Shown here in pieces: positions 17,890 to 27,966 of a stretch of 33,558 nucleotides of DNA (positions within the stretch are counted from its first letter, which is position 1; each line of letters begins with the position of its first letter). The notes under the pieces were generated by a model, which was not told where the DNA came from, made no database searches, and was given only the letters and a program-made list of their open reading frames with translations. The stretch lies in assembly GCA_017472325.1 (NCBI GenBank), contig JAFUQM010000051.1, positions 1 through 33,558 on the forward strand. The letters are read 5' to 3'. Position numbers and translations under genes: made by a program. Source of the DNA: Lachnospiraceae bacterium (GTDB lineage Bacteria > Bacillota > Clostridia > Lachnospirales > Lachnospiraceae).

Positions 17890-17919
17890 AATATTTGCTT
17901 GACATTAGGAGGTGTAAGA

Positions 17920-18162
17920 ATGGGAGCATTAAGAATCGCAGTTATCGTAATTTTTATATTAGTATGTATAGCATTAACAGCATTGGTATTATTGCAAGAA
18001 GGTAAATCTGCTGGTTTAGGAGCAATCAGTGGTGCAGCTGAAAGCTACTGGGGTAAGAATAAAGGTCGTTCTATGGAAGGTAAACTTGTAAAGATTACAA
18101 AATACCTTGCAATTGCGTTTATGGTACTGGCAGTTGTATTGAACATTAGTAGATTTAGTTAA
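17920..18162 (+). CDS. secG: Preprotein translocase subunit SecG
   Basis: This 80-residue protein has two membrane segments (about 5-25 and 60-78). Between them is the SecG-type loop LLQEGKSAGLGAISGAAESYWGKNKGRSMEG. SecG assists SecYE/SecA-driven protein export. The ATG at 17920 is chosen for its AGGAGGT site (17907-17913). The position directly ahead of rnr and smpB is the usual Firmicute order and supports the call. Confidence 0.93.
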   Translation: MGALRIAVIVIFILVCIALTALVLLQEGKSAGLGAISGAAESYWGKNKGRSMEGKLVKITKYLAIAFMVLAVVLNISRFS

Positions 18163-18170
18163 GTTTGGTA

Positions 18171-18198
18171 AAAACACTCTTGCAAAAGAGTGTTTTTT
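18171..18198 (+). terminator. Terminator after secG
   Basis: AAAACACTCTT pairs with AAGAGTGTTTT around a GCAA loop, followed by TT. rnr therefore needs its own promoter or read-through. Confidence 0.88.
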
Positions 18199-18271
18199 GT
18201 TTTGACGGGAAGTCATAAGGATAGCGTGTAAAGCAAGGTATCCGTTGTTACTGAAACGGAAAAAGTAGAAA

Positions 18272-18311
18272 ATGTCCTTGCGTGCATGCGTAGCTTATTA
18301 GAAAGGGACAT
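18272..18311 (+). promoter_or_regulatory. Possible hairpin masking the rnr ribosome binding site
   Basis: ATGTCCTT (18272-18279) can pair with AAGGGACAT (18303-18311) with one bulged G. The second arm includes the AAAGGGA ribosome binding site of rnr. The intervening sequence contains the self-complementary GCATGC. It is a candidate for translational control. Confidence 0.4.
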
Positions 18312-18314
18312 AGC

Positions 18315-20537
18315 ATGAAGATAAAAACATTAGAAGAAAGAAAAAAATTAATATGCGAACTTTTTCAGGATGACATGTATGTTCCGATGAAAGAAAAAGA
18401 ACTTGCAGTCTTTTTAAGAGTTGGTGCAGAGGACAGAGAGATTTTAAAACAGGCATTAACAGAACTGCTGGCTGAGGGAAAAATTGAAATATCCAAACGT
18501 GGTCGTTATACGATTGCGCAGCCAAAGAAAGAAGAAGCTATTGTAGGTACATTTATTAGTCATCCTAAAGGATTTGGTTTCGTAGAAGTAGAAGGACAGC
18601 CAGAGGATTATTATATTCCAGAGACGAAGGTTTATGATGCTTTTCATAAAGATATTGTAGAGATAAAACTTCTTCCAGGAAAACTTGGCAAAAGACAAGA
18701 AGCAGAAATAGTAAAAATAGTAGAACGTGGTATGAAGCAGGTTGTAGGAACTTATGAACAAAGTAAAAACAACTTTGGTTTCGTGATACCAGACAATATG
18801 AAATTATCTTCTGATATTTTTATTCCAAAAGAACGTTCTAAAGGAGCGGTAGATGGGCATAAAGTAGTAGTAGAGATTACAAGCTATGGAAGTCCATATA
18901 AAAGTCCAGAAGGCAAAGTAGTAGAGATTCTTGGACATATCAATGACCCTGGAGTTGATATTATGTCGATTGTGAGGGCATATGAACTTCCAATGGAATT
19001 CTCAGAGAAAATTCTCAATCAAGCAGAACGTGTGTCTAAGGATGTATCCGAGGCTGATATGGCAGGCAGAATGGATTTGAGAGATGTTTGCATGGTTACG
19101 ATTGACGGTGAAGATGCTAAGGACTTAGATGATGCTGTTAGTCTGACCAAAGAAGGTGACATCTATCATCTTGGTGTTCACATTGCAGATGTAACCAATT
19201 ATGTACAGGAACATTCTGCGCTGGATAAAGAAGCATTAAATCGAGGAACGAGTGTGTATTTAGTAGATAGGGTAATTCCAATGCTGCCACATGCACTTTC
19301 CAATGGAATCTGCTCTCTGAATGCAGGTGTAGACAGATTGGCACTTAGCTGTATGATGTCCATTAATGAAAAAGGCGATGTTGTTGATTATCAGATAGCA
19401 GAAACAGTGATTCGTGTAGATAGAAGAATGTCCTATACGAATGTAAAGAAGATATTAGAAGATAAAGATAGCGAGCTAATTCGGGAATATGAGCAGTTTG
19501 TACCAATGTTTTGTGAAATGGAAGAGCTTGCAAAAATTTTACGTAATAAGAGAAGAAAGCGTGGCTCTATTGACTTTGATTTTGAAGAGACAAAGATTGT
19601 TCTTGATAAAGAAGGCCATCCGCTTGATATTAAACCATATGAACGTAATACGGCAACAAAAATCATAGAAGATTTTATGCTTATTGCAAATGAAACGGTA
19701 GCACAGCATTTCTACTGGTTGGAGATGCCGTTTGTATACAGAAGTCATGATAATCCGGACCCAGAGAAAATTGAGAAACTAGGATTATTTATTCATAATT
19801 TTGGCTATCATATTAAAATGTCTAAGGAAGAAGTACATCCAAAGGAATTGCAGAAACTTCTGACTAAGATTGAAGGCACACCGGAAGAAGTACTAATTAG
19901 TAGATTGACACTGCGTAGCATGAAACAGGCAAAATATACAACAGAATGTAGTGGACATTTTGGACTTGCATGTCCATATTATTGCCATTTTACATCCCCA
20001 ATCAGACGTTATCCTGATTTACAGATTCATCGTATTATCAAAGATCATTTGCGTGGCAGATTAAATGGGGATAGACGTGCCATCAATGGTACTCATATTA
20101 AGGAAAGCAGAGTAGAACATTATCAGGCAATTCTGCCAGAAGTGGCACAGCATGCTTCTAAGATGGAACGACGTGCGGAGGAGGCGGAAAGAGAAACGGA
20201 TAAACTCAAAAAAGCAGAATATATGCAGCAACACATTGGTGAAATTTACGAAGGTGTGATTTCTGGTATTACAAACTGGGGAATCTATGTAGAATTGCCG
20301 AATACTGTTGAAGGTATGATTCATGTAGCGACATTACCAGGTGATTATTTTCATTATGATGAAGCTGCTTATGAGATGGTTGGACAGGTTACAGGCAGAA
20401 AATACAAACTTGGGGAATCTATTAGGATTCAGGTATATGATGTCGATAAGTTAAGTAGAACAATAGATTTTCGTGTAGCGGATGATGAAAGGGAAGAGGA
20501 AGATGGCGAAGGAAACGCTGAAACTCGTAGCGAATAA
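18315..20537 (+). CDS. rnr: Ribonuclease R
   Basis: This 740-residue 3'-to-5' exoribonuclease of the RNase II/R family degrades structured RNA and, with SmpB-tmRNA, the non-stop messages on stalled ribosomes. Domains are an N-terminal helical region, two cold-shock-type domains (about 75-120 with [12 protein letters not shown], and 138-185), the RNB catalytic domain with the Asp cluster [11 protein letters not shown] (about 264-274) and [16 protein letters not shown], and a C-terminal S1 domain (about 637-718). The Asp/Glu-rich end overlaps the smpB start by 35 bases. AAAGGGA precedes the ATG. Confidence 0.97.
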   Translation: MKIKTLEERKKLICELFQDDMYVPMKEKELAVFLRVGAEDREILKQALTELLAEGKIEISKRGRYTIAQPKKEEAIVGTFISHPKGFGFVEVEGQPEDYYIPETKVYDAFHKDIVEIKLLPGKLGKRQEAEIVKIVERGMKQVVGTYEQSKNNFGFVIPDNMKLSSDIFIPKERSKGAVDGHKVVVEITSYGSPYKSPEGKVVEILGHINDPGVDIMSIVRAYELPMEFSEKILNQAERVSKDVSEADMAGRMDLRDVCMVTIDGEDAKDLDDAVSLTKEGDIYHLGVHIADVTNYVQEHSALDKEALNRGTSVYLVDRVIPMLPHALSNGICSLNAGVDRLALSCMMSINEKGDVVDYQIAETVIRVDRRMSYTNVKKILEDKDSELIREYEQFVPMFCEMEELAKILRNKRRKRGSIDFDFEETKIVLDKEGHPLDIKPYERNTATKIIEDFMLIANETVAQHFYWLEMPFVYRSHDNPDPEKIEKLGLFIHNFGYHIKMSKEEVHPKELQKLLTKIEGTPEEVLISRLTLRSMKQAKYTTECSGHFGLACPYYCHFTSPIRRYPDLQIHRIIKDHLRGRLNGDRRAINGTHIKESRVEHYQAILPEVAQHASKMERRAEEAERETDKLKKAEYMQQHIGEIYEGVISGITNWGIYVELPNTVEGMIHVATLPGDYFHYDEAAYEMVGQVTGRKYKLGESIRIQVYDVDKLSRTIDFRVADDEREEEDGEGNAETRSE

Positions 20538-20967
20538 TAAAAAGGCATACCATGATTTTTTTATCGAAGATAAATATGAAGCAGGACTTGTGCTGCATGG
20601 TACAGAAGTAAAATCACTTCGTCTTGGTAAATGTAGCATCAAAGAATCCTTTGTCCGTATTGAAAATGGAGAAGTATTTGTATATGGTATGCACATTAGT
20701 CCATACGAAAAAGGAAATATTTTCAATAAAGACCCATTGCGTGTGAAAAAGCTTTTGTTGCACAAGCAGGAGATTAATAAGCTGGCAGGTAAAATCACGC
20801 AGCAAGGATATACACTTGTGCCTCTGCAGGTATATTTTAAGGAAGGTAAAGCCAAGGTTGAAGTAGGTCTGGCAAAAGGTAAAAAGCTGTACGATAAGCG
20901 CCAGGATATTGCAAAAAAGGACCAAAGAAGAGAAGCAGAGAAGCAATTTAAGGTCAAAAATTTATGA
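20503..20967 (+). CDS. smpB: SsrA-binding protein SmpB
   Basis: This 154-residue partner of tmRNA in trans-translation carries the conserved N-terminal [17 protein letters not shown] and the HGTEVKSLR motif. It also has [12 protein letters not shown], the [11 protein letters not shown] helix, and a basic C-terminal tail ([18 protein letters not shown]) that enters the mRNA channel. The ATG at 20503 has GGAAGAGG just upstream and lies inside the rnr 3' end, so translation is probably coupled. ssrA follows 75 bases after the stop. Confidence 0.97.
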   Translation: MAKETLKLVANNKKAYHDFFIEDKYEAGLVLHGTEVKSLRLGKCSIKESFVRIENGEVFVYGMHISPYEKGNIFNKDPLRVKKLLLHKQEINKLAGKITQQGYTLVPLQVYFKEGKAKVEVGLAKGKKLYDKRQDIAKKDQRREAEKQFKVKNL

Positions 20968-20983
20968 TAATATTTGGAACTTA

Positions 20984-21012
20984 TTGACCTAATTCGGAAT
21001 AAGCACTATACT
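20984..21012 (+). promoter_or_regulatory. Promoter of ssrA
   Basis: -35 TTGACC (20984-20989), 17-base spacer, -10 TATACT (21007-21012). The start would be near 21019, giving a precursor with about 24 bases to be trimmed from the 5' end. Confidence 0.7.
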
Positions 21013-21042
21013 ATAATAGTGTGTTGTTTATAAATTGAATAC

Positions 21043-21400
21043 GGGGTAGTAAAGGTTTCGACAGGGGTTTTGCAGCTGGAGAAGCTATCCGCAGGTGATG
21101 CGTCAAATCACAACAATAAATATAAACGCTGAAGAAAATTTAGCATTTGCAGCGTAAGCTGTAAATCATGCTGCCTGAGGGCAGCTGTCTGACTTAGGGC
21201 ACCTACACTTTAAGACCCAGGCATCGACTATGTAGGAAACGACGTATGCTAAGCTTTGCGCATACGGGCGTAGAATGAAGCTACTAAAATCGTCAGGGTG
21301 TTAGTCCCCGGACGATGGAGGGAATGTCAAAAGACTGACTATGATAGTAGAAGGACAGGGAATAGGCTTTTGGACACGGGTTCGACTCCCGTCTACTCCA
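21043..21400 (+). ncRNA. ssrA: tmRNA
   Basis: The 5' end GGGGTAG pairs with CTACTCC at the 3' end to form the tRNA-like acceptor stem (one G-U pair). The T-arm is ACGGGTTCGACTCCCGT, and AAAGGTTTCGACAGG is the typical 5' part. The tag frame ends at the TAA at 21155-21157 and reads ...NINAEENLAFAA, so the proteolysis tag has the usual hydrophobic AA end; its exact first codon is not certain. CCA is not encoded (an A follows CTACTCC, then TTT). Length is about 358 bases. It frees stalled ribosomes together with SmpB from the gene just upstream. Confidence 0.95.
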
Positions 21401-21451
21401 TTTAAAGAGGAAGAAATGCACCAAAGATAAGGTATAGGAAGGATTATTCTT

Positions 21452-23035
21452 ATGAAGAAAGCGCTCATCATAGGTGCCGGACCAGCCGGACTGACAGCTG
21501 CATATGAATTGTTGAAAAATACAACAGAGTATGAAGTGGTTGTTTTTGAAGAAAGTGAAGCTATGGGTGGTATTTCCAAAACGGTAAACTACAATGGCAA
21601 CAGAATGGACATGGGAGGGCATAGGTTTTTTTCAAAAGTGCCGGAAGTAAATGCGTGGTGGGAAGCGATATTACCAATGCAGGGTGCACCTACCTATGAC
21701 GATATTCTCTTGCAGAGGCCAATGCCACTAAAAGAGGGGGGACCTGACCCAGAGAAGGAAGACAGGGTCATGTTAACAAGACATCGTGTCTCCAGAATTT
21801 ATTTTGATAAAAAGTTTTTTGATTATCCGATTACACTAAAACCAGAACTATTTATCAATATGGGATTTCTTAATACTGTACAGGCGGCGTTTAGTTACCT
21901 TGCTTCGGTATTGCATAAACGAGAAGAACATTCACTGGAAGATTTTTATATAAATCGATTTGGTAAGAAACTGTATTCTATGTTCTTTGAAAACTATACA
22001 GAAAATCTTTGGGGTAGGCATCCAAGTGAAATTGCAGCAGACTGGGGTGCACAGCGTGTCAAAGGATTATCTATTTTTGCGATTATCAAGGATGTGTTTA
22101 GTAAGATGCTTCCAAGCAAGAAGAATCGTAAAGTAGAGACATCCCTGATTGAAGAATTTTCTTATCCGAAATTAGGGCCAGGACAGCTTTGGGAAGTAAC
22201 AGCACAGGAAATCGAGAGATTAGGTGGCACGATTAAGAAGAACTGTAAAGTGGTAGGAATTACGAAGAGTGCTGATAATAAAATTATAAGCCTTACCTAT
22301 GAATGTAATGGAAAAAGAATTACAGAAACTGGTGACGTATTCATATCTTCTATGCCAGTCCAAGATCTTGTGGCAGGTATGAATGATGTTCCAGCAGAAC
22401 CAGCGAGAATTGCAGCAGGACTTCCATACCGTGATTATATGACGCTGGGTGTATTGGTACCTAAATTGAATCTGGTGAATAAAACAAAATTAAAAACAGT
22501 AAGCAATATTGTGCCAGATTGTTGGATTTATGTACACGATCGTACCGTAAAGATGGGCAGATTCCAGATTTATAATAACTGGTCTCCATACATGATTAAA
22601 GATTTAGAAAATACGGTATGGCTTGGTTTAGAATACTTCTGCAATGAAGGTGATAAATACTGGAATATGACAGAGGAAGAATTCGCAAAGTTTGCGATTG
22701 ATGAAATGGTAAAAATGGGACTAATTGACCATGCAGATGAAGTAATAGATTATCATATGGAAAAGGTAAAAAAGGCTTATCCAGCTTATTTTGACACCTA
22801 TAGTGAAATTGACACATTGGTAGAGTATTTGAAGTCGATTGATAATCTGTATTGCGTGGGAAGAAACGGACAGCACCGTTATAATAATATTGATCATTCT
22901 ATGATGACTTCTTTTGAAACCGTGCATAATATTCTAAATGGCATTACCAATAAAGATAATATCTGGGGTGTCAATACAGAGCAGGAGTACCACGAGAATA
23001 AAGAAGAAGCTGAAAATGAATTAGAAGTAGACTAA
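21452..23035 (+). CDS. FAD-dependent amine-oxidase-like oxidoreductase (UDP-galactopyranose mutase / protoporphyrinogen oxidase-like fold)
   Basis: This 527-residue flavoprotein has an N-terminal Rossmann motif ([16 protein letters not shown], GxGxxG at residues 8-13), the acidic residue of VVVFEES and then [25 protein letters not shown], typical of amine-oxidase-fold FAD enzymes. The C-terminal part [23 protein letters not shown] closes the FAD site. No signal peptide is seen. Relatives are often found in polysaccharide clusters, but the substrate is unknown; haem biosynthesis is unlikely without neighbouring hem genes. The ATG has AGGAAGGA upstream. No terminator lies between ssrA and this gene (51 bases), so it may depend on read-through. 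Confidence 0.75.
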   Translation: MKKALIIGAGPAGLTAAYELLKNTTEYEVVVFEESEAMGGISKTVNYNGNRMDMGGHRFFSKVPEVNAWWEAILPMQGAPTYDDILLQRPMPLKEGGPDPEKEDRVMLTRHRVSRIYFDKKFFDYPITLKPELFINMGFLNTVQAAFSYLASVLHKREEHSLEDFYINRFGKKLYSMFFENYTENLWGRHPSEIAADWGAQRVKGLSIFAIIKDVFSKMLPSKKNRKVETSLIEEFSYPKLGPGQLWEVTAQEIERLGGTIKKNCKVVGITKSADNKIISLTYECNGKRITETGDVFISSMPVQDLVAGMNDVPAEPARIAAGLPYRDYMTLGVLVPKLNLVNKTKLKTVSNIVPDCWIYVHDRTVKMGRFQIYNNWSPYMIKDLENTVWLGLEYFCNEGDKYWNMTEEEFAKFAIDEMVKMGLIDHADEVIDYHMEKVKKAYPAYFDTYSEIDTLVEYLKSIDNLYCVGRNGQHRYNNIDHSMMTSFETVHNILNGITNKDNIWGVNTEQEYHENKEEAENELEVD

Positions 23036-23047
23036 AAGTTATACAAG

Positions 23048-23097
23048 AACTTAAAAAAGCTGATACATGTATTTGTCATGTATCAGCTTTTTAAGTT
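23048..23097. terminator. Bidirectional terminator between the FAD enzyme and radical SAM genes
   Basis: An arm of more than 20 bases (23048-23069, core AAAAGCTGATACATG) pairs with 23077-23097 (core CATGTATCAGCTTTTT). A-runs and T-runs serve both directions, and the structure overlaps the radical SAM stop codon. Confidence 0.88.
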
Positions 23098-24046
23098 ATT
23101 TTTGTTTATGCTTTTTTAGAATATCATCAACAATCTGCATACGAAGACCAGCATCAATGAAATCACAGTGTTTACAGAAAGGATAATTTTGACGTCCTTT
23201 CGCAACCGCTTTTCTGAATTCCTGATATTTTGGACTATTCCATGCGTCCTTTAGCGGTGTTTCGTTTAAATTGGCAAGATTGGTTACTTCAAAGTTATCA
23301 CAGCAACATACTCCAAGTCTGCCATCAGGCATAATCCACATATCAGTATAAGGCATCAGACAGGTTTCTGTAATAACCTTTTCGGTTGCCTGTTTGTTTG
23401 GAGCGCTGCCAGCACGGTTTGTAAGAACCTCTTTTAGATAACGCATCTGAATCAGAATATCTACATCCTTGAATTCGTCTGGATTTGCTTTTACATAATC
23501 ATAAATTTCTTTGATGTTATCATGGAGCTTCATATCAAGACAGTAGTTGTTGATAATAAGCTGGTTTACATATGGTACAATGGATTTTACTTTATCAATT
23601 GTTAATAAAAGACCATTTGTAGACATAAAAATATATGCGTCTGGAAGCTGTTTGCGTGCATACTTATGGAATTCAACAATACGTGTATCCAACCACGGCT
23701 CATTGTTGCCATACATTGTCAGATGACCTTTATATCCCCAGTCTCTTAATTGATCAATTACACTATAAAATAAAGAATCTTCCATGCGGCAATAAGGGCG
23801 TTTTTCAGCATTTTTATTAGCTGTACAAAACTCACAAGTACTATTGCAACGATTGATTGTTTCAAGGTTAACAATGTTTGGATATGGAACTGTTTCACTT
23901 TCCATAAACATCTTAATATATTCCTGTTGTTTTTTTCCACGTGTTACAAACTGTAATTTTAAATAACTTTCACTGGCAAGTTTTGGAAAATATTTTCTCA
24001 TATTCCAGCCAAATCTACCGGCAAAGTTCGTCATTCTGATTGGCAT
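23096..24046 (-). CDS. Radical SAM / SPASM-domain protein
   Basis: This 316-residue protein has the radical SAM cluster motif C67xxxC71xxC74 in INRCNSTCEFCTANKN. The C-terminal SPASM-type region binds a further cluster (CLMPYTDMWIMPDGRLGVCCCDNFEVTNLANL and later FCKHCDF). The positions between them (YGNNEPWLD, MSTNGLLLT) follow the radical SAM barrel. Proteins like this modify peptides, sugars or cofactors; no small precursor peptide gene is seen beside it. The ATG at 24046 has AAGGAGA 7 bases upstream. It lies in the same direction as the membrane protein gene 24139-25911 but has its own promoter. Confidence 0.85.
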   Translation of the reverse strand: MPIRMTNFAGRFGWNMRKYFPKLASESYLKLQFVTRGKKQQEYIKMFMESETVPYPNIVNLETINRCNSTCEFCTANKNAEKRPYCRMEDSLFYSVIDQLRDWGYKGHLTMYGNNEPWLDTRIVEFHKYARKQLPDAYIFMSTNGLLLTIDKVKSIVPYVNQLIINNYCLDMKLHDNIKEIYDYVKANPDEFKDVDILIQMRYLKEVLTNRAGSAPNKQATEKVITETCLMPYTDMWIMPDGRLGVCCCDNFEVTNLANLNETPLKDAWNSPKYQEFRKAVAKGRQNYPFCKHCDFIDAGLRMQIVDDILKKHKQK

Positions 24047-24097
24047 ACTAATGTCTCCTTATCCTTTTGTCATAGTATTCATATGATAACGTTCTTA

Positions 24098-24126
24098 ATC
24101 ATAGCATTTTGTGATATCGGTGTCAA
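24098..24126 (-). promoter_or_regulatory. Promoter of the radical SAM gene
   Basis: On the minus strand: -35 TTGACA (24121-24126), 17-base spacer, -10 TATGAT (24098-24103). It lies in the short gap behind the upstream membrane protein gene. Confidence 0.75.
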
Positions 24127-24138
24127 ATCATCAAGCAA

Positions 24139-25911
24139 TTAATTTGCACGATACAAATAAATGGTATATGGTGAGTCGTTATGCGTATAAGTGTTTACTA
24201 GTGTGAGTGATAACTCAGATGCATTGGTAAGTTCAAAACGTGAGAAAATATATTCTCCACCAAGTTGTCTGAAGGCATCTGCGTTGATGTATAGATTATA
24301 ATCAGACAGACTGTAATGTTTTACGGCTTGCCATGAATTATCAGCGTCATTACCTGGGAAAATATATGCTCGGGCGCCCCAGTTGTCAAAATTGATACGC
24401 CATGCTTCACTACGTTCTAAGGCTGGAGCAACAATCTCGCGAAAAGCATCCTTATATTCCTGGGAGTAGAAGCCTAGATAACCATCCAAAGTAAGAAACC
24501 CATTATATTCCAGTATAGATGGGTGCATACCATAAGCGACACATTTTTCGTTGTCATAAGCAATCTCTTTTTTGATTGTATCAAACAATTCTTCTGAATA
24601 AAATTCGTGGTATGTCAACTCGTTTATTTCGGTATCTTTTATTATTTTGTATGCATAATTTTTACAGGTAGAGTAGAAATCATTAAAGGTTGCATTGTGT
24701 AATGTGATGACAACAATAGCAACCAGTGCAGCAATATTTGCTACAGCCTTACTATATTTTCTCCCACTATCATAGAATGATTTCAATACTAAGAAAAATG
24801 CAGCATACCATAAAAATGGATTAAAGAAAAGCGTGCGGTTAAACTGCCATCCTTTTAATGGTGGAAGTAATGTTTCAACAAAAGTGCGCAGGTTTTCCTG
24901 ATAATACAGTCCATAAATACTTGCATTAAATAAAATGAACAGCATAACAAGATTAAACGAATCTGTAAAAATGCGCTTGAGTGTATTTTTGATATTATTA
25001 GATGAAATGATACACTTTTTTACCAATAAAATGTTGTGAATTACAAAATAAATAGCGCAAATCGGAAATACCCATTTTGCATGTGCAGAGTCTGCATGGA
25101 ACATACTGTTGACAAACGCATCTGCTATCCATGTGATAATCTCAGATGTACTCAGACTTGCCATAATCATTGATTTGCGGATTGTTACTGTTGGATCAAG
25201 TAACATTTGCATAAATAAGCGATATTCAAATACAATATAACCGAGCGAAAGAATGATAATACCGCCTAATACAGAAAGTGGAAATTTTTTATCGCGAATC
25301 CATAAAAATACAAATGCAATAGCGGCATAACCTAAAATAAATAGTCCAAAGTAGGAAAAGTAGGACAGTAATGGATATAAAAACAGCAATACATAAAGTA
25401 AGAGGGATGGTTTATAGTAGATTTTTCGAAATAGCAGTACGACCAATGGAATGGAAGTAAATGCAAAGCTGTATGCTGGGAAAACAGCAAGTAGTCCAAA
25501 TGCGAATCCGCATAATGCAGCAATGCATTTATAGTTTTCGTATGCTTCTTTGTAAATGTCTTTCATAAGAAGAGTAAAGGAAAGAATACCAAGTACCATC
25601 TTTAATATATATCCTGCGATATAAGCATAAAATGTTGGAAAAATCAGATATAGCAGATTGTATAAACTGAATTCTGAAGCAAAATTATCTCTGCTAATGC
25701 CGTTTAATAGTGGCAAATCTACATTATGTGCGAAAAAGGAGTTGCCGTCCTTTAACATCTTAAAATGTGAGACAAACAAATCTAAATTATCATGAGCAGC
25801 AATATAGCTGCTTTCTCCAAGCAAAAGGAATATGAGTGTCTCTCCGGCAATGATGGCAACAATGAGCATTTGATACCATGCAATTTTGTATTTTCCAAAT
25901 TGTATATACAA
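24139..25911 (-). CDS. Polytopic membrane protein, probably DUF6044/YkoS-like (envelope glycan related)
   Basis: This 590-residue protein has about ten or more membrane segments in its first 400 residues and a C-terminal extracellular domain (about 410-590). After the first segment comes IAAHDNLDLFVSHFKML, an acidic loop like those of GT-C type glycosyltransferases and related envelope proteins. I recall the DUF6044 (YkoS) family, but cannot confirm this by search. A role in surface glycan assembly is an inference from topology and from the neighbouring radical SAM and FAD genes. The start is a TTG at 25911, with AGGAGG 8 bases upstream and no nearby ATG in frame until codon 15. Confidence 0.65.
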   Translation of the reverse strand: MYIQFGKYKIAWYQMLIVAIIAGETLIFLLLGESSYIAAHDNLDLFVSHFKMLKDGNSFFAHNVDLPLLNGISRDNFASEFSLYNLLYLIFPTFYAYIAGYILKMVLGILSFTLLMKDIYKEAYENYKCIAALCGFAFGLLAVFPAYSFAFTSIPLVVLLFRKIYYKPSLLLYVLLFLYPLLSYFSYFGLFILGYAAIAFVFLWIRDKKFPLSVLGGIIILSLGYIVFEYRLFMQMLLDPTVTIRKSMIMASLSTSEIITWIADAFVNSMFHADSAHAKWVFPICAIYFVIHNILLVKKCIISSNNIKNTLKRIFTDSFNLVMLFILFNASIYGLYYQENLRTFVETLLPPLKGWQFNRTLFFNPFLWYAAFFLVLKSFYDSGRKYSKAVANIAALVAIVVITLHNATFNDFYSTCKNYAYKIIKDTEINELTYHEFYSEELFDTIKKEIAYDNEKCVAYGMHPSILEYNGFLTLDGYLGFYSQEYKDAFREIVAPALERSEAWRINFDNWGARAYIFPGNDADNSWQAVKHYSLSDYNLYINADAFRQLGGEYIFSRFELTNASELSLTLVNTYTHNDSPYTIYLYRAN

Positions 25912-26097
25912 TGTTGTATCCTCCTGTAGTTAGCTTATGAAGTAGCATAAAAAGTAATGATTGCTTTCTGTTAGAAGTATATTACAAATCCAGATAAAAG
26001 AAAAGTTCTTCATAAAAAAGTAACAAAAGATTTTGGAAATTATGCTCTATATTTTGCTCGAAACCAAAAAGAAAGTGTATAGAAATAACAAAATTGC

Positions 26098-26126
26098 TTG
26101 TACAAAATCTTGCTTAGTAATATAAT
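26098..26126 (+). promoter_or_regulatory. Promoter of the chemoreceptor gene
   Basis: -35 TTGTAC (26098-26103), 17-base spacer, -10 TATAAT (26121-26126), about 38 bases ahead of the start codon. It looks like a vegetative and not a SigD-type flagellar promoter. Confidence 0.65.
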
Positions 26127-26163
26127 ATTTCGTATCAAGATAACAAAACCAGGAGATGAAAAC

Positions 26164-27891
26164 ATGAAAGAAAAGGTAACAAAAAGCAAAAATACGAACC
26201 AAGAGGTCAAACTATTTAATTCTCTCAAATTTAAGATGGTTGGAATAATTGTAAACGTAGTTATCTTATCTATTATTTGTGTCATGGTACAAACTGTTAC
26301 GTCCTCATCAAGTGCGCTTACTATGATGACACAGGACTATATGGCTGATTTGGCTCTGGCATATGGTAATACCGTAGAAATGCAGATGGAGATGGTATGG
26401 CCAGAAGTCATCAATGATTATGACAGAATGGCAGCAACAATAGGAGGAGCGCATGTAAAATCAGCTGAAACAAGTTATGCGTATCTGGTTTCTAAAGATG
26501 GTAAGATGCTATATCATCCTACAAAGGAAAAGGTAGGGGAGCCTGTAGAAAATGCAGTGGTATCTGGTATAGTAGAACAGTTAAAACAAGGACAGACGGT
26601 CGAACCAGATATTGTAGAATATGATTTTAAGGGTGTTGCAAAATATGCAGCATATTATGTAAATGAAGATGCAGATTTTATTCTTGTTGTAACTGCAGAT
26701 AAATCGGATGTTTTAAGTCCAGTAACAGATATGACATCAGGTGCTATTATGATAGGTGTTATTGTTACGATTTTCTGTTCCACAATTGGTTTAATCTTTG
26801 CACTTATGATTGTGAAACCGATTCTTAGAATTACACAAAGTGTTCGTAAAATGGCAGATATGGACTTCACTCCAGATGAGATGCAGGATAAGATGGATGC
26901 TCGTAAAGATGAGACTGGTGTTATGAGCCGTGCAATCTCAACGTTACGTAAGCAATTGGCAGGAGTTGCTATAGATATCAAATCACAGAGTGCGGTATTA
27001 AAAGATGCTTCCACTACACTTAGTACAAGTGCTACTGAGACAGCCAATACGGTTGGACAGGTTGAAAAGGCAGTTTCTGAAATTGCAGATGGTGCGGGAA
27101 GCCAGGCAGAAGAAACACAGAAAGCAACAGAAAATATTATTATTATGGGTAACATGGTGGAAGAGACCACACATGAAGTTAGAGAATTACATAATAATGC
27201 CAATATTATGAAAGATTCCAGTGAAGAAGCTACCAAGACACTGGAAGAATTAAACGCGATTAACGAAAGAACAAGAGAGTCTATTGACATTATTTATGAA
27301 CAGACAAATACAACAAACGAATCTGCTAATAAGATTAAAGAAGCAACAACATTAATTGCTGAGATAGCAGAAGAGACAAATCTTCTTTCTTTAAATGCGT
27401 CTATTGAAGCGGCAAGAGCAGGAGATCAGGGTAGAGGATTTGCAGTTGTTGCAGCACAGATTCAGAAATTGGCAGAACAGTCTAATGACTCTGCAAGACA
27501 GATTGAATCCATTATTGACCTGTTGATTACAGATTCTGAAAAAGCAGTTGAGACAATGGAAGAAGTAAAAGATATTATCAAAGAGCAAAGCGAAAAGGTA
27601 GTCAAGACAGGTGAAATTTTCACAGAAGTTAAGACAAGAATTGATGCATCTATCGTAAGTGTATCCAATATTATGGATAAGACAGAACAGATGGATACAG
27701 CAAGAGTGAACGTGGTGGATGTTGTGCAGAATCTTACAGCAATTGCGGAAGAAAATGCAGCTAGCACAGAACAGACATCAGCATCTGTAACAGAAGTTGG
27801 AAGTATTGTAGATAACATTTCTGAAAACGCAGAGAGATTAAGCAGCATTGCGGGTAGTCTTGATGAACGAATGGATATATTTAAAATATAA
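26164..27891 (+). CDS. Methyl-accepting chemotaxis protein (Cache-HAMP-MCP)
   Basis: This 575-residue transmembrane receptor has membrane segment 1 at about 25-46. A single-Cache-like extracellular domain follows (about 50-190), with [22 protein letters not shown]. Membrane segment 2 is at about 192-216 and HAMP runs to about 270. The long coiled-coil signalling domain has the highly conserved hairpin tip [28 protein letters not shown]. It would control a CheA kinase; no che genes are in this window. The ligand is unknown. ATG 26164 has AGGAGATG upstream. No C-terminal CheR pentapeptide is seen. Confidence 0.93.
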   Translation: MKEKVTKSKNTNQEVKLFNSLKFKMVGIIVNVVILSIICVMVQTVTSSSSALTMMTQDYMADLALAYGNTVEMQMEMVWPEVINDYDRMAATIGGAHVKSAETSYAYLVSKDGKMLYHPTKEKVGEPVENAVVSGIVEQLKQGQTVEPDIVEYDFKGVAKYAAYYVNEDADFILVVTADKSDVLSPVTDMTSGAIMIGVIVTIFCSTIGLIFALMIVKPILRITQSVRKMADMDFTPDEMQDKMDARKDETGVMSRAISTLRKQLAGVAIDIKSQSAVLKDASTTLSTSATETANTVGQVEKAVSEIADGAGSQAEETQKATENIIIMGNMVEETTHEVRELHNNANIMKDSSEEATKTLEELNAINERTRESIDIIYEQTNTTNESANKIKEATTLIAEIAEETNLLSLNASIEAARAGDQGRGFAVVAAQIQKLAEQSNDSARQIESIIDLLITDSEKAVETMEEVKDIIKEQSEKVVKTGEIFTEVKTRIDASIVSVSNIMDKTEQMDTARVNVVDVVQNLTAIAEENAASTEQTSASVTEVGSIVDNISENAERLSSIAGSLDERMDIFKI

Positions 27892-27915
27892 TGATAGATA
27901 ATCAAAGGAATGACA

Positions 27916-27945
27916 GGAAAGGAAGGCAGAACTGCTTTCCTTTCC
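27916..27945 (+). repeat. Perfect 14-bp hairpin between the receptor gene and the next gene
   Basis: GGAAAGGAAGGCAG (27916-27929) faces CTGCTTTCCTTTCC (27932-27945), with one G-U pair. There is no T-run behind it, and the ribosome binding site of the next gene (AAAGGAG, 27951-27957) follows six bases later. It may be an mRNA processing or stabilising structure, or a weak terminator. Confidence 0.6.
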
Positions 27946-27966
27946 GTTTCAAAGGAGATAAGCGGT

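Noticed and set aside
18202..18232. TTGACG as the -35 box of an rnr promoter
   Set aside because: The matching -10 position reads CGTGTA or needs a 19-base spacer; too weak to call.
20451..20957. 168-codon minus-strand frame over smpB
   Set aside because: Shadow of smpB, whose sequence motifs and ribosome binding site are unambiguous.
21293..21622. Minus-strand frames across the tmRNA 3' end, reading GSRTRVQKP
   Set aside because: This text is the well-known false translation of the reverse strand of a tRNA-like T-arm, not a protein.
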